From contig NC_135777.1 of the NCBI RefSeq assembly GCF_028453695.1, positions 9,537,714-9,601,713 of the forward strand: a stretch of 64,000 nucleotides of DNA, in the 5' to 3' direction. The notes beneath the pieces are model-generated. The model ran no database searches, was not told where the DNA came from, and saw nothing but the letters and a program-made list of their open reading frames with translations. Position numbers and translations under genes: made by a program. Source of the DNA: Augochlora pura. Its lineage: Eukaryota > Arthropoda > Insecta > Hymenoptera > Halictidae. Position 1 is the first letter of the stretch, and every line of letters starts with the position of its first letter. Shown here in pieces: positions 33,081-44,906 of the stretch.

Positions 33081-33243
33081 AAGCACGATTTTTATGTTAT
33101 ATACAGTATATTAAAATGAAGCCTTGGAAGAAGGGCAGTGTCACAATTGATTTGTTCAATTGAATAATCTTATATTTTTAAGCAAAAGAATTGAATTTTC
33201 CTTCTTATTTTAAATTCGCAATTACTTAGTTGCTAACCCAATA

Positions 33244-34299
33244 AATATCTTGCGAGTTGTTTGCTGATAGAAACCATCTTGTGTAATTGGCATTGTTTGT
33301 GCTACCGACAGCGTTTATTAAACAAAAAAGCGTACTATTAGCTTTAGGTTTGTATGTCAATAATAACTTATTTGTTTGCATTTTATTAATCATTTTGTTA
33401 CCATTTATATGTGATATAATTTTGTGACTTTCAGGCTACAGTACAGTCATTATGGTAGATTTTTATATTTTGGACCGTGCCTTCTTCTATTTTCCGATTT
33501 ACATATCATATACCCAAAATATGAATACAACATCAAATAACAATAAAAGAGGAATTAGAATTAGTCGCATCAGTGGTAATAGATCCGAAGATTTTGTATC
33601 AAATTCTGAATCTGATGAAGATCATTTAGTAGTATTTACCCCCAGATGTGCAACATTGTAAGCTGTTCTTATTTTAAAGCTACCAAATGAATCACTTATA
33701 ATAACATTGTTTAAATTATTAAATTTTTTCAATCTGCACTTGTTGATTTTCCGTTGCTCACGTTTGTCTATATTTAAGAAGAAAATACAGCTCATAGAGA
33801 ATTAATTGACATGTTTTAAGGACTTGAAGGTAAATTTCAAAGATTCTTTCGTCGATATCAATTAATTATTTATACAGGATGTTTATTTTATCCAGCACGT
33901 TGAAGTGTCTTGATTACTTTTCTAATTACTACTTTTCTATTATTTATATAATTTTATGTATTATATACAATTGACCTTTATACAATTGACCTTTAAAAAA
34001 TAAGGATTAATATGCATAAAATAACGAGGACCTTTGAACAGAATGATAACCTCGAGAGAGAGGAAAAAGCTAATCACAATATTCTCACCTTGGACCTAAA
34101 CAAAGCCGATGAATTTATTGATACGAGGAAAAATAACAAAGACAACGTACAGATTAAACTAAACACCCCGTGCAATTTAATACGATCAAAAGCCGTCGAT
34201 TTCTCTATAATCGAATCCGTCGCATTGAATTCGTTCTACCGGAATCAAATTGGAAATTATATTCTTCGGTTTATTCGAACGCGGCTCACAGAAAATTGG
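33244..34299. other. AT-rich stretch with a short acidic open frame
   Basis: A 69-codon plus-strand frame (33452-33661) ends with ISGNRSEDFVSNSESDEDHL and a stop. A TTGTGACTTTCAG at about 33422-33434 could be a splice acceptor just upstream. Acidic serine-rich N-termini occur in piggyBac transposases among many others, but no catalytic part follows, so no product is assigned. A 99-codon frame (34012-34311) is also unrecognised. Confidence 0.3.
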
Positions 34300-34990
34300 C
34301 CTTTCGAATAATCACAGCGATTTCACGGGCACCGCGCGCGAGCAGAAAGTGCCGCGACTGAAACTTCGTTTCGACGATTTGGACCGTGTTCTGTTTACCG
34401 TCATATTTCTTCCCCGAGTCTAGTCGGCTCTGCTCGCCGGCCTCTGTCTTTTTCCTCTCGCGCCGCCTGTTCCGATTGCCGGCGAGCACCTGGCCGGTTT
34501 CGGTGCTGCCGGCGCCTAGGATTTTGTTTATCGGAATTTCCGCGGCATAACTGTTGCGTCAATAGAATCGGGCATTATTGACGCCCTCGCAGGGGAACGC
34601 GCCCGAAGCCGCGAACGCCGCGCGTGCCTGCCAACGGCTCCACTTTTAAATGGCTTTTCACAGTCTTCGTCTTTGTTCTCGTCGCAAGTCGCCCGCCATT
34701 TTTTTTTGCAGCTCTTCTTTGTCGATCACCTACTCGCCGACGCGGCCATTGTCGGCCGTTATACTAAAATTGGACGGAGACAATGAAAAACGCCGCGAAG
34801 CCAACGTGTTGCGCGGGTTAATATGTCGGCAAGCTTGTAACGGGATTTTGATAGACATTGTTTGCACCCCGGGGAACAATGGGTGTCTTTTGCTCCGGTA
34901 TATTACGCTCCTGTATCGACAACCTGTTTTACTCGAATTTATTAACTGGATACCGCGGCCACCGGTTTACTCCAATCGTCGTTTTTAATT
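34300..34990. other. CpG-rich block, no recognised gene
   Basis: Overlapping frames of 60-112 codons, none recognisable. Nothing else was seen. Confidence 0.4.
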
Positions 34991-35609
34991 ATTTTTTTTC
35001 CAATTGCTGTTTCTCCGGGGCTCGATAAACGCGGTTCTCGTGCTAATTAATATTTTATTCCACTGTATTTTATGCTTTTCGTTAACACGTGTGATTATTT
35101 TTCCGGTATTAGGGGTTCGTAATTTCTACGTTGATCAATGAACGTGGTTCCGATGTTGATTCGTATTATAACTATTGGTTGATCGTTGTTTCGCAATATT
35201 CCTGGTAATTTATTCTATAGAGCGTCGCGTTTCAATCTTCCGGTTAGTAAATGTAATCATTTTCTTCGGTAATTATGCTTACGTTTCTCTGCGGGCCAAT
35301 CAATTTGCGTTCTGTTGCTATTAATAATATTATATTTGATAATCGTTCTTTCGCAGTATTCGTCACGATTTGTTGTGTACGCAATTGTATTCTATTCTTT
35401 GGATTAACTAGTACGATTATCTGTTCAGTATTATTTCTCTGCGAATCAATAAGTGTATTTTTAATAATTAATTGACTTATATCGTTCAACTGTTCTTTCG
35501 CGATGTTTGTCGCAGTTCGTATACAATTGTTTTCTATATTTTTTTGGTCGATTAATATTATTTAATTATAATACAATTGGAATTGGAATTTCTGTTAAAG
35601 ATCTATTTA
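34991..35609. other. AT-rich stretch, nothing recognised
   Basis: Overlapping 66- and 81-codon frames on opposite strands at about 35.25-35.49 kb look fortuitous. Loose internal repetition is visible: TTCTTTCGCNNTNTTCGTC near 35346 and 35492. Confidence 0.35.
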
Positions 35610-35740
35610 TTAACGCATTCCGTGCCAAATCGTTTCTGCTCAATTTTTCGTTGAGATCATTTGATGTTTTCTCTAAAAATTGATATATTGTATGTAATTA
35701 TTAATTATTATGTGTGTGTTTACTCCGTAGAGGAGCCTTC
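35610..35740 (-). mobile_element. TTAA MITE family H, copy H2 (minus, truncated)
   Basis: TTAACGCATTCCGTGCC followed by GTTTCTGCTCAATTTTTC, TTTGATGTTTTCTC and ATTATTAATTATTA aligns with the inverted right half of H1 (20816-21065). The other end was not found. Confidence 0.55.
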
Positions 35741-36404
35741 GAGTTTGGAGATAAATTTTACATGTCTCCGCTTCGTATTAAAGTACTTTTCTCATTATTG
35801 TTAAGGTTATGTATAGAATTGTTAAAAATATGATGATTTTTCAGAATAGTTTTGAACGGAAAGGTTTTGTTAAACAAGTTGATTCGCTTTCTTTTATACT
35901 GCACATTTGTAGTATCTTGTTCTTTCGGTGGAAATACAGTGGCTAACAAAATTGAATCAACGCTTTTAAAGTGGTATAATTTTTCTAAAATTTGTTTAAA
36001 TGATTTAAATTCTTTGAAACAAGAAATACTTTCTTTTTAAATTTTACTATTACTTGAAAATTTATGAAATTCTCAGCGCGCATATAAGTTACCAAGAAAT
36101 ACCGAACACAGTTTTTAAGTTTTCATTTTGGGCTAAGATAAAAAAAGTGAGAGAACGATAGGTTTTTATTTTAAGTAATAGTATAACTTAAAGAAAGTAT
36201 TTTAATTACTATACAGTAAACATTTACATAAGAATTCAGGTCATTTAGACCAGTTTTTAGAAAGTTATTATACCATTATATTATTACACTATATTATACT
36301 ATATGTATTATACTATATTATACTATATGTATTATACTATATTATACTATATGTATTATACAATTTTTTAAATATTGACTCAATTTTGCTCCCCTCTGTC
36401 AGCC
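35741..36404. other. AT-rich stretch with a 24-bp tandem repeat
   Basis: At 36298-36365 the 24-bp unit ACTATATGTATTATACTATA(TTAT) is repeated almost exactly about three times. No gene was seen in the rest. Confidence 0.6.
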
Positions 36405-36671
36405 TTAACACTTTACCGACCGGTCATTTCATCGTAAACATTTGAATGTTTAAAGCGCCCGAATTATATTATGTTATATATTGCTTACAAAAATGATAAA
36501 TCAAACTTTGCGATAGTGGTTTCTATATTATTCAGTCTCTGTTATTATTTGGTAACTAAAGCCACTAACATTTTTGGATATGATACCACCACTAACATTT
36601 TTACCTCGATAATAGATAACAAATTATTAGTAAAAAGCCGATTTATAGGTTATCGGTCGGTAAAGTGTTAA
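36405..36671 (+). mobile_element. TTAA MITE family E, copy E1
   Basis: Both ends read TTAACACTTTACCGACCG inwards: a perfect 18-bp inverted match including TTAA. Length is 267 bp. The interior holds a direct repeat CCACTAACATTTTT (about 36561 and 36588). There is no coding frame beyond a 66-codon chance frame. It is a piggyBac-like non-autonomous element. Confidence 0.85.
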
Positions 36672-38469
36672 ACGCGTTATGAATTACATATTTCTCGAAC
36701 ATTGAATAAACATGCAAGCGTATACCACGAATGCTCCACGTGGCACGGAGTATATTAAACCTTCGTTGCTATTAGCATTGCTTACACAATCTACACCATT
36801 TTGTTTTTCGATTGATCCACTTGTTTTTGACATCCTTTATGGGTCTTCGCGAAGTCAATCGTTTGATCGCCGCTTGCCGAAACAGCGAGCTGAATTGACT
36901 GCGGCCGACTGCATTAATTTATCCAACGTCACATATCAGTCGACAGCAATAATCAATTAATCTCACGCATGCCAACTACATTTCTCGAATTTTCTATCGA
37001 CCGCGCAGGGGAGGGATATTCAACGATCCCGTAAAATTGTCACGTGCATTGTTTATATCTAAATGGTCCATTAAAAATGCAGTTGACATCTGTGAAATGG
37101 GTTGACAAAAAAATCGACGCGTTCGCGCGTACGCGTGCGTCGTGCACACGCGCGTACGCGGCACGCACCGCCCAGCTTTTGTACATAAATCTCGACCAAT
37201 TATTTGCCCGTTATATTGTTTTGCGTTTGAAACACGCGAGATTGTTCCCCTCGATTTTTCAATCGACAAACTTCCTCTCGCATTTTTGTTCGAAACGAGC
37301 GCATTCTTTTTATTCGGCCTCTCGTTATTGTTTATTTGTAATTTTCATTTATACCCGATCATTCGAGTAGATCTATACGGGGTGAGCGTGTACGTTTCCG
37401 CTGGATGCCTCGTGTTATCAAAAAATTCTCAGGATGTTATATTTTGTTTGTTTGTTCTATTCATTTCCTTTCGGAATATACTCTCATTTTTTTAATCGCT
37501 TACGTAATGGTGACCGTATTGAAAGCTAAGATGTATTAAATAAAGGGTTTATCCGTCGATAAATAAATCAGTTATTATCATTATTATTATGATTGTTATT
37601 AAATTTGAGTTTTATTTAAAATTAATATTTGAGAATTAAAGATTCGTTCCTTCTGTTTAACACTGAATGATAACATATATATCGTTGTTGTTAAATTATT
37701 TACACACTATTGTTCAATATTTTTATAAAATTTTGCACACACGTGTGAAACACGCTGCGAATAAATGATGAGCAATACATTTTCGATTTTTTATTTTCTT
37801 TATGAACTATTTAGACCGAGCATAAAATATGGACGACCCAACGATCGCGTATTATGAGAGGCACTGATTTTTCGTCGAACAATTGGTTAAATTTTATTCG
37901 TGAAATATTTTCTTATTACTGGCGGCGCGAGATGAAAGGGTGAAACCAACCCCCGATACGCATGGCGGAGATCGCGTTTAATTCGATATCTGCGGAACTT
38001 TTAAATCCGGGAAAGACTTTCAATCGAAGGCTTGTATATTTTGGAAAGGCGAGCCCACATACGCGAACAGCTTTTGCGAAGAGTTTATTCGCTGAAAAAA
38101 TACATGCATTGGAAATGAATATAGTTTCGGAGCTTTTCCTCGCGAATTTTCAACCGAATATTTCCGAAAATCCATCCCGCGTATACTCCGTACGATTTTC
38201 TGTTATTGACAATAATAGTGCGAACAATAAATATTACAGCTAAATATTACCGATACAATGTTTTAATACAAAATGTTTGTAACATCTTATCCGCTGTAAG
38301 CTACTATATTATTCTATAATTATTTAAATATTAGATGTTATTTTGTGTAGTCATTTGTATAGTAAATAGATGACATTCGTAGCATAATAGTATTCGTAGA
38401 AGTATCGAGTCGCATGTTGCGCCCTTGGAATCTTCTTCATTAAATACATTTCACGATGAATGATATAAA
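36672..38469. other. Mixed stretch, no recognised gene
   Basis: 37.0-37.5 kb contains overlapping plus-strand frames of 108 and 117 codons, unrecognised, across a GCGCGTACGCG-rich patch (37123-37163). 37.95-38.24 kb holds a 93-codon frame. Neither shows motifs or convincing splice sites. Confidence 0.35.
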
Positions 38470-38585
38470 AATAAAATATACATTGTTTAATGCTAATGTC
38501 AGAGGAATATTAACATGTTAGTACATGTAATTACCCTGTAATGACGTAAATCTTTACGATCAAATAACCGGTCGGTAAAGTGTTA
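38470..38585 (-). mobile_element. TTAA MITE family E, copy E2 (minus, one end only)
   Basis: Inverted, the segment reads TTAACACTTTACCGACCGGT then ATTTGATCGTAAAGATTT, matching the E1 left end (ATTTCATCGTAAACATTT). The opposite end was not found, so the start given here is approximate. Confidence 0.65.
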
Positions 38586-39940
38586 ATATTCAAGTATCCA
38601 CATACACTTAATTCCTAGAATGATTATTATTATCATGCTCGAGAGAATTGTATAACAAAGAGTACTATTCTAAACCTGGTCACCGCGAGGGTGACTCAGG
38701 TATGCGACCTCGCCACTATGGGCATACGCGACATATAACAAAGAGTAACAAGTCCGATCGAAACATCGAAACCTCGCTAACAATGAAAACATCGGACGCG
38801 ATGAAATAGAAATATCGTACCACCGAAATTAGCAGTGCGGCGAAAACAGCTGATCGCATTTCGATTTATGAAATCCTAAACCGTATATTCGCTTCTGCGA
38901 CTGAAAGCTATTTACGTACACGGATTCACCGTTGAAAGACCAACAATTTTCCAATTTATATGTTTTCCCTGGCTCTAACAGCTTCCAAGCTATTTGATCG
39001 AATATGGTTTCTGCCGTTCTAGCGTTCGAGGCTTCGCCTCCTCTCCATGGACGACTGCCAATAAACAACGCGCCCAGCTAAATATTTTCCCGGCAATAAA
39101 CTTCTCCGAAATTGTTACACCCGTCGCTGTATCGATAACAATTAGCATTCGGGCGACTGGTAAAAAGCTCGACCGAATAGAACAATTGATAATAAAGGTG
39201 CCCGCGTGGATCGCGTTTAATCTGCCGCGCTCGCGTGCTTCGCCGCATTTCGGTCCGCGGAAGCCCGGGAACCAATCTACTCGACAAAGAACTCGCGTGT
39301 GACGTTGATCGGAGATACCGGGTGTACACTCGCTCTGTCCCCCGGCTACCAATTAAATTAAGTCGAACACGTTCGGAAGATTTTACATTCGCTCGAGGAA
39401 CGTTGAAAGTGACGCTAATTCTGAGTTACCGGGATCACAGGCAGCGCGGATTATTTAACATCCCCTTTTCACTGTACCCCGGTGTAAAGAAGGATTTCGG
39501 AGTGCCGGCCGAGAGGAAAAGTTATGGCAGCATTCTAAATCAGGGGAAAATCGATCTTCCGCGAGGATTTTAAAGAGCGTTATTTTAAAACCGTGCCGTT
39601 CGCTGTATTTTAAGGAGCGCGATTTAAAACTGTGCCTCCGCGCCGCGCCGCGGTGTTTTTAAAGAACGGCATTTAGAACTGTGTCATTGTCGGTGCTTCG
39701 AACGGTGCCGTTTTCAAACCGTGTCCGTGGCAGCGGTCTAAAAAGTGGTCTACGGAAACTGTCCTTAACGCGTAATCATTCGTTTCTTAATCCACATAGA
39801 TCTTCGCCCGGATTTAACATTGCTTCTATATGCATTACAATTCACTTTTTTTGGATATGTATAGCGAGCATACTCGAGCCATACTGAATCTTGTCATTTT
39901 TCTAATGTATTATTTAATAAATTTTTGCGAACCGTATTTG
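38586..39940. other. Mixed stretch with a hairpin and a GC block
   Basis: At 38676-38701 CCTGGTCACC and GGTGACTCAGG form an imperfect palindrome around GCGAGG, and TATGCG/GGCATACGCG follow. 38.9-39.75 kb is GC-rich with overlapping frames up to 120 codons on both strands, none recognised. Near 39575-39680 the phrases AAAGAGCG, TTAAAACCGTGCCGTTC and TTTAAAACTGTGCC recur three times, a short loose tandem repeat. Confidence 0.4.
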
Positions 39941-40500
39941 TAAATTACAGACGATAATATGTATAATTTTATGTACAATTATACAATTAATGTATATGTA
40001 TAATTGTACAGCTAATTGTATAATAATAATTGTATAATTCATATATGCAAATGTATAATTGAATAATTACTGTGTACGGTTATATAATTATTATATATAA
40101 TTATATCAATTCTTCTAATTCTCATATATAATTGTATACTTATTATACACATGTAACTGTGTAATTATACATAATTATAATATTGTAATTATAACAATAT
40201 AAATATACCTAGAACAATACAAATATACATATAATTGTATAATTATTATACACATGCAACAGTGTAATTATACGTATATAATTATAAAATTATAATATAA
40301 ATATCAATATAATAATATAAATATACACATAACAATACATATATACACATAATTGTATAATTGATATATGTAGTTGTGCAAGTAATCACTACGTATATAA
40401 ATAATTACATACACGTATAACTGAGATGTGTAATTGTACAACTGAATAACCGCTACATACGTAAATAATTACATAGTTGTATAAGATCTTTATGAGAAAA
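39941..40500. repeat. Cryptic AT-rich repeat tract (TGTATAATTATAC-like)
   Basis: Phrases TGTATAATT, ATTATACACATG(T/C)AAC, AATATAAATATAC and ACATATATACAC recur with variable spacing for over 500 bp. Two larger units (TTATACACATGTAACTGTG near 40143 and TTATACACATGCAACAGTG near 40247) lie 104 bp apart. Confidence 0.65.
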
Positions 40501-41130
40501 ACTGTCCAGAACGTGATCAACAATATAACAATTACAATATAACAATATACAAAATTCTTTAATACATATTGTTGACCTTTACATCCTGGTAAAAATGCAG
40601 ATTGACAAAAGTTAAATTGTTACATAGCAATTTAACTGGTATATAAATTCTCGGGTAATCCGGCCTGTGTACCATCGACTCAAGTACAGAATAAAAATTC
40701 CGCGAGGGTTGGGAAGGTTAAGCGTCGGATCAAGTGGCACCCGGTAGACAGCGACGCCCTCCTCCGCAATTTACTCGCAAAGAGGTATCGTTAGTTGTTC
40801 AATTTCAGCGCTCGGTCACGACCACCCGACGATGATCGATGAGTTCTTTCACACGCTATTTCCGGCGTTCTGCATCGTAACGCGATCTCTGAGCGGTCGC
40901 ACAGCAGGGGGGCCCCGTCTCTCCTTGGGGGGTTTAATATTGTGTCCACACGCTACCGCTCAACAACGATTGCTCGCTCGACTTTAGAAGCGGGCCGCGT
41001 CGAACCAGACTCTATCTATACCAAAAGGCTGCGTGATCGTTAGGATCTCTCTGCTTCTTCTTTTTCCAGTGGTAAATAATACCGGTCGGTCGCTTGTCGA
41101 TTTAGTGATATTGCGCTGATTTAATGCAGC
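40501..41130. other. Moderately GC-rich block, no recognised gene
   Basis: 40.66-41.1 kb has balanced, non-repetitive sequence with CACCCGACGATG, GGGGGGCCCCG and a pyrimidine-rich CTCTGCTTCTTCTTTTTCCAG that would fit a splice acceptor (about 41050-41070). No adjoining open frame could be paired with it. Its character suggests a functional non-coding block or an untranslated exon, but this is only an impression. Confidence 0.3.
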
Positions 41131-42088
41131 GTACGCCCCGTAGAAAAATGTGCAACAAATTGCGTTAAAATTGTAATGTGTTAAAAGATGTGTTAAAATT
41201 GCAATTACGAACGCTTTTCAAAATGCAATGATTTTTTCTGAACTGGACTAAACGACGTGATTTTGACTAGACGTTAGCGGGAATATTGGATCATAATTAT
41301 TTTTAATAAATTATTGTTATTAGATCATAACGGTAGTGCTTGTTTTGAAACTGCTCGCAATGACAAAAGTAGATAAAAATCGCTTCTGTTTTAACTTTTT
41401 CTTATCTGAGCCTACAATGAAAATTTAGAAAATGCGTTCTGTAGATCTCGATAAGTTATGAATGAAGTAATGTAAATAATAAATATATTTTAAATGAATA
41501 AATCATGTAAACAAGTAAATAAAAATAAAATTAATTAAATTCATTGTAAATGAACGAGGTAAATAATTTTCGTGATGAACAAATTTCAAATTTCAAATAT
41601 TAAATATTTAGAAAATATAAATACAGCAATATAGATATCGTTATAACTTCTACAAAAATAGAAAAGTCATAGGAATCCTATAAAAGGGCTTATGTTCAAA
41701 ATTTTTATTTAAAAGTCAGGTTTTGCTCAACTCAATTTTTTGCACCGTCATTAGCAAAATGTCGGCATTTTTGATACTATCTATAGAAATGATATGGTCA
41801 ACATAAAAATAACGGAACTTGTTAAAAATCATACATTTTTCAGTGAAATTTTGGAAAATAATATAAAACAAAGTCTTTATATAAAAATTTTTAATTTTTC
41901 TCTTTTTTAATCGTATCTTCTCTTTCGTCTGCCGTGGTGAAAGAGCATAAATAGTTATAAATACAAAAAACGTGCTGGCGAGTGTAACTTATTGTTACTT
42001 AAACAAAACAACAACAGAACGCCACGCCATGTTGGGCGGTGCCATGCGCGTTGCACCACTGCGGTGACGCCGGACGGCGTAGTGTTAA
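41131..42088 (-). mobile_element. Possible TTAA element, right end only
   Basis: The boundary at 42085-42088 reads, inverted, TTAACACTACGCCGTCCGGC. CACTACGCCG beside TTAA looks like another piggyBac-type end. Just inside it the sequence is oddly GC-rich with repeated GGCGGTGCCATGCGC-like phrases, then AT-rich. The left end was not found, so the start given is arbitrary and the true element may be shorter. Confidence 0.35.
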
Positions 42089-43104
42089 TAAGAACGGTGA
42101 CCACGCGTCGCGATTAAGGTGTCCACGTGTCTCCCGCAATTTGAGCGGCCGGCATCCCTCGTTGCGAGTTCTCGCGGCGAAGAGTGGCTGGTCGCCGCCT
42201 ATAAATAACCCGGAGACACCGGCTCGACCGAAGCGGCGCGAAACTTTCGAAAAAGGAAAACAATCGGTAAAAAAGCGAAGCTGTTGTGCGAGAGAACTCC
42301 GTACGAACGCCTATAAATTCGATCGGGGGACCCTCCTTCCGTCGCGAGAGGCTACCAGAAAACTTTCGTCCTTCTCGGCAGCGTACGCTTAATGGCCCGT
42401 GAACCTGTTTTAATTCAGTCGGATTCAAATCGCTCGATTCCGGGATTGGCCGCGCCCGCTCGCGCCACCGAATTGCGGCCGGACTCTCCGCGCTCATTCT
42501 TCCCCGCTTAATTTATCCCCCGTCTGGTTTTCAGAATCGCGTTATCCGATCGGCTGTTCACCACCATTCATCCATGGGACGCGGGACCCGTGATCTGGAA
42601 TTAAAAGTTCGAGTTCACGTGCAAAATTGATATGGTGGGAACCGTTCTCTTAACGAGCGCCGTTCACGTGTTTGGTAACACTCGAATTTCCCAAATTGAA
42701 GATGAATGTTTATCCAAATGAATATGTTTATAGGAGAGAGGTAAATTTATGGGACAAGAGTTGGAATTCAGCGATGTCTTTTATTGGTAATGCCGGACAT
42801 TATCGTTAACGAATTACGAATGTTCGTTCCATATTATATACTGGAGGGGATCTATTTAACAAATAAATTTTGTGCTGTGCATGTTATGTGTAGATTGCAG
42901 ATTTTGTACGATTAAAGCAAAATTGATATAACTGATAGAAGAATAACATAAGTCAGTAAAACATTATTAAAAAAAGGAAGAAGTTTCTTGATCAATTATA
43001 TATAATAATTTTCGCAGCGAATAGTATTATAGTACAAGCTTATTCAAAATTCAAAAGAGATTGTCATTAGGTTAAAACGCTTCATTATAAACAGAGTATC
43101 TCTA
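42089..43104. other. GC block then AT stretch, no recognised gene
   Basis: 42.0-42.5 kb carries 117- and 127-codon frames on opposite strands. These are arginine-rich and unrecognised. 42.7-43.1 kb is AT-rich. Confidence 0.4.
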
Positions 43105-43418
43105 ATTATATTATTATATTATACTATTTCCAGAAAATGACAGTTTCCTGAGGTTATTTGAAGTAACATTTTCCTTAGCGAAAATGCAATTCGCGGCTTC
43201 GTTCACGAGTTATTAAGTAAAAACACTGACCAATGAGATGCAAGAGATTAGCTCGGCTGCTTAGCGCCAGACGAGCTCGTTTCTCATTGGCCAGCGTTTT
43301 AATTTAATAACTCGTTAACAATACCTCGCAGAAAATTGTTGCAAAGGAAACAGTTGCGTCAAATAACCTTAGGAACCCCTCATTTCCCGGCAGTACCATA
43401 ATTTTGGAATAACCTATA
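43105..43418. mobile_element. Fold-back MITE (CCAAAATTATGG family), about 310 bp
   Basis: The two arms (about 43105-43230 and 43295-43418) are inverted copies of each other. The left arm has GTTTCCTGAGGTTATTTGA, CGAGTTATTAAGTAAAAAC and ACCAATGAGA. Inverted, the right arm has GGTTCCTAAGGTTATTTGA, CGAGTTATTAAATTAAAAC and GCCAATGAGA. The right terminus inverted, CCAAAATTATGGTACT, matches the start of the element at 47281. There is no coding content. The terminal sequence is of the kind seen in mariner-type insect MITEs. Confidence 0.83.
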
Positions 43419-44626
43419 TATTTTATATTTAGGTCTTTTTATATTGTCTTAACCAAAGAATGAGTTACTGAAAAACGATGGTCGAACTGTATTCCTCCAG
43501 TGTACACCGAATTAGAGGTCGACGCGTCGTCGAGCATTTTTCTTTGATTAGTTGAAGTGGAATTGTTTGATTAGTAGCAATCGATAGAGAGACTGGGAGG
43601 TTTGACTGACCACGGTGGCATGTCGAAACTCCGGCCGAATCGATTTCGCTTTTGACAAGTGGTTCCTATTCGACGCCCTCTGTCAGGCGATACACTTGTA
43701 ATTTCCTGCACAACTGGTGCGCATGAAACTTTGAAACATGACCCCTGTAACTACTTTCGTCGGTTTTGATGGTACCGGAAACTCTGATGCTATCCGTGAT
43801 CAAAAGTATTCGATCGAACGAACTGCATATCGATGTTCAGCATTATGCGAGCCTTTAGCTTTGGCAATATACTTCGAACAAAATTTTCGTTGATGGCGGA
43901 TCGTCGGAAATGCTTTTGTTAATGGTAAAATAGAATGGACAATATCTCTTTTTTACGATGTGAAATTGTATTAAATTTGTCTTTAAACAATTTCATGAAT
44001 TTATAAACTGTCTTTTGCAATTAGACTGCACAGCGAATATTGTATTCATTAATTGTTATGCAAAGCGAAAATTGTTTTGCATTAATTGCGAAACGCGGTA
44101 CTGCGAATAATTTTCTCTTTTATTAACCGACATATGTTGCAACAAATATGATAATATTGTTAGATTGTTCTAAAGATTTGATTATTTCATATACGACAAT
44201 TTAAGTCGTAACAATTCTATTTATGTGAATATTTTGAGTGAACAATCGAATACAAATTATCGTCAGAGAGCGATACGATAGTTTTAATGTGATACATTTG
44301 ATAAAGAGAGATTATGTCCGAGAAGAAAGATATTTGTAAGTAAGACGCAATGTAATTGTCATTGAGACATATTATCATGAGAACGTAGGAAGCCATCCGT
44401 ATCAGTTCCAGGAAAATAGAGAACTATAGAGGTGGACGAGCAAACAGAGAACACGAATGAAATCAGATACAATAAACAACCATCAGGAATCAGTAGAGAT
44501 TACGGAAGAATGGGATGCCTGAATAAAAGGCAACTAAGGTGCGAAGGCAATGAGAAAATAAACAATATCTTAACAGAATAAGCATCTAAAATCGACGAGA
44601 AGCAGGGTGTATCGTAGAAACGTCGC
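43419..44626. other. Mixed stretch, no recognised gene
   Basis: 43.48-43.9 kb is moderately GC-rich and non-repetitive. 43.9-44.35 kb is AT-rich. 44.38-44.6 kb is purine-rich. No exon, RNA gene or element end was supported. Confidence 0.35.
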
Positions 44627-44720
44627 TTAACCCTTTGAGTGCTGACTAAAATGGCAAGGTACGATAGAAAAAATACGTACTTTTTTTACTTTTATAGCTA
44701 TATTTTATATTTCTTACATT
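44627..44720 (+). mobile_element. TTAA MITE family C-like, copy C2 (left end only)
   Basis: TTAACCCTTTGAGTGCTGAC resembles the C1 left end TTAACCCTTTGAGCAGTAAC. The following sequence is AT-rich and does not align clearly, and no right end was identified. The right limit is arbitrary. Confidence 0.45.
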
Positions 44721-44906
44721 ATATTATATTACTACATTTTTCTGATTATATTCGTATTATGCCAATAACATTCAGTTTATATTTACTTGTACTTACATTA
44801 TACGTACACCCCTTTTTAAAAGTATTAGGACACATGCAGAAAATTAAATAAATTAACCGATAGGAAATTTTTACAATTTCTTAAATTCATTTCGAAGTTA
44901 ATTTCA

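Larger units (their letters stand above)
32659..33241 (+). mobile_element. Mariner-like element, internally deleted, with duplicated 5' part
   Basis: The left end TTGGGTTGGCAATTAAGTGA and the inverted right end TTGGGTTAGCAACTAAGTAA are mariner-type terminal inverted repeats agreeing at 17 of the first 20 positions. The right flank is TA and the left is TG, consistent with a mutated TA target. Two successive blocks (about 32750-32905 and 32923-33085) each contain a similar 5' leader and a transposase start. The rest of the transposase, including the DD34D catalytic core, is missing. A short tail near 33116-33163 may be the transposase C-terminus. It is non-autonomous. Confidence 0.88.

Noticed and set aside
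40501..41130. Possible LTR or splice acceptor in a GC-rich block
   Set aside because: No TG...CA ends with a target duplication were found, and the acceptor-like pyrimidine tract has no adjoining coding frame.
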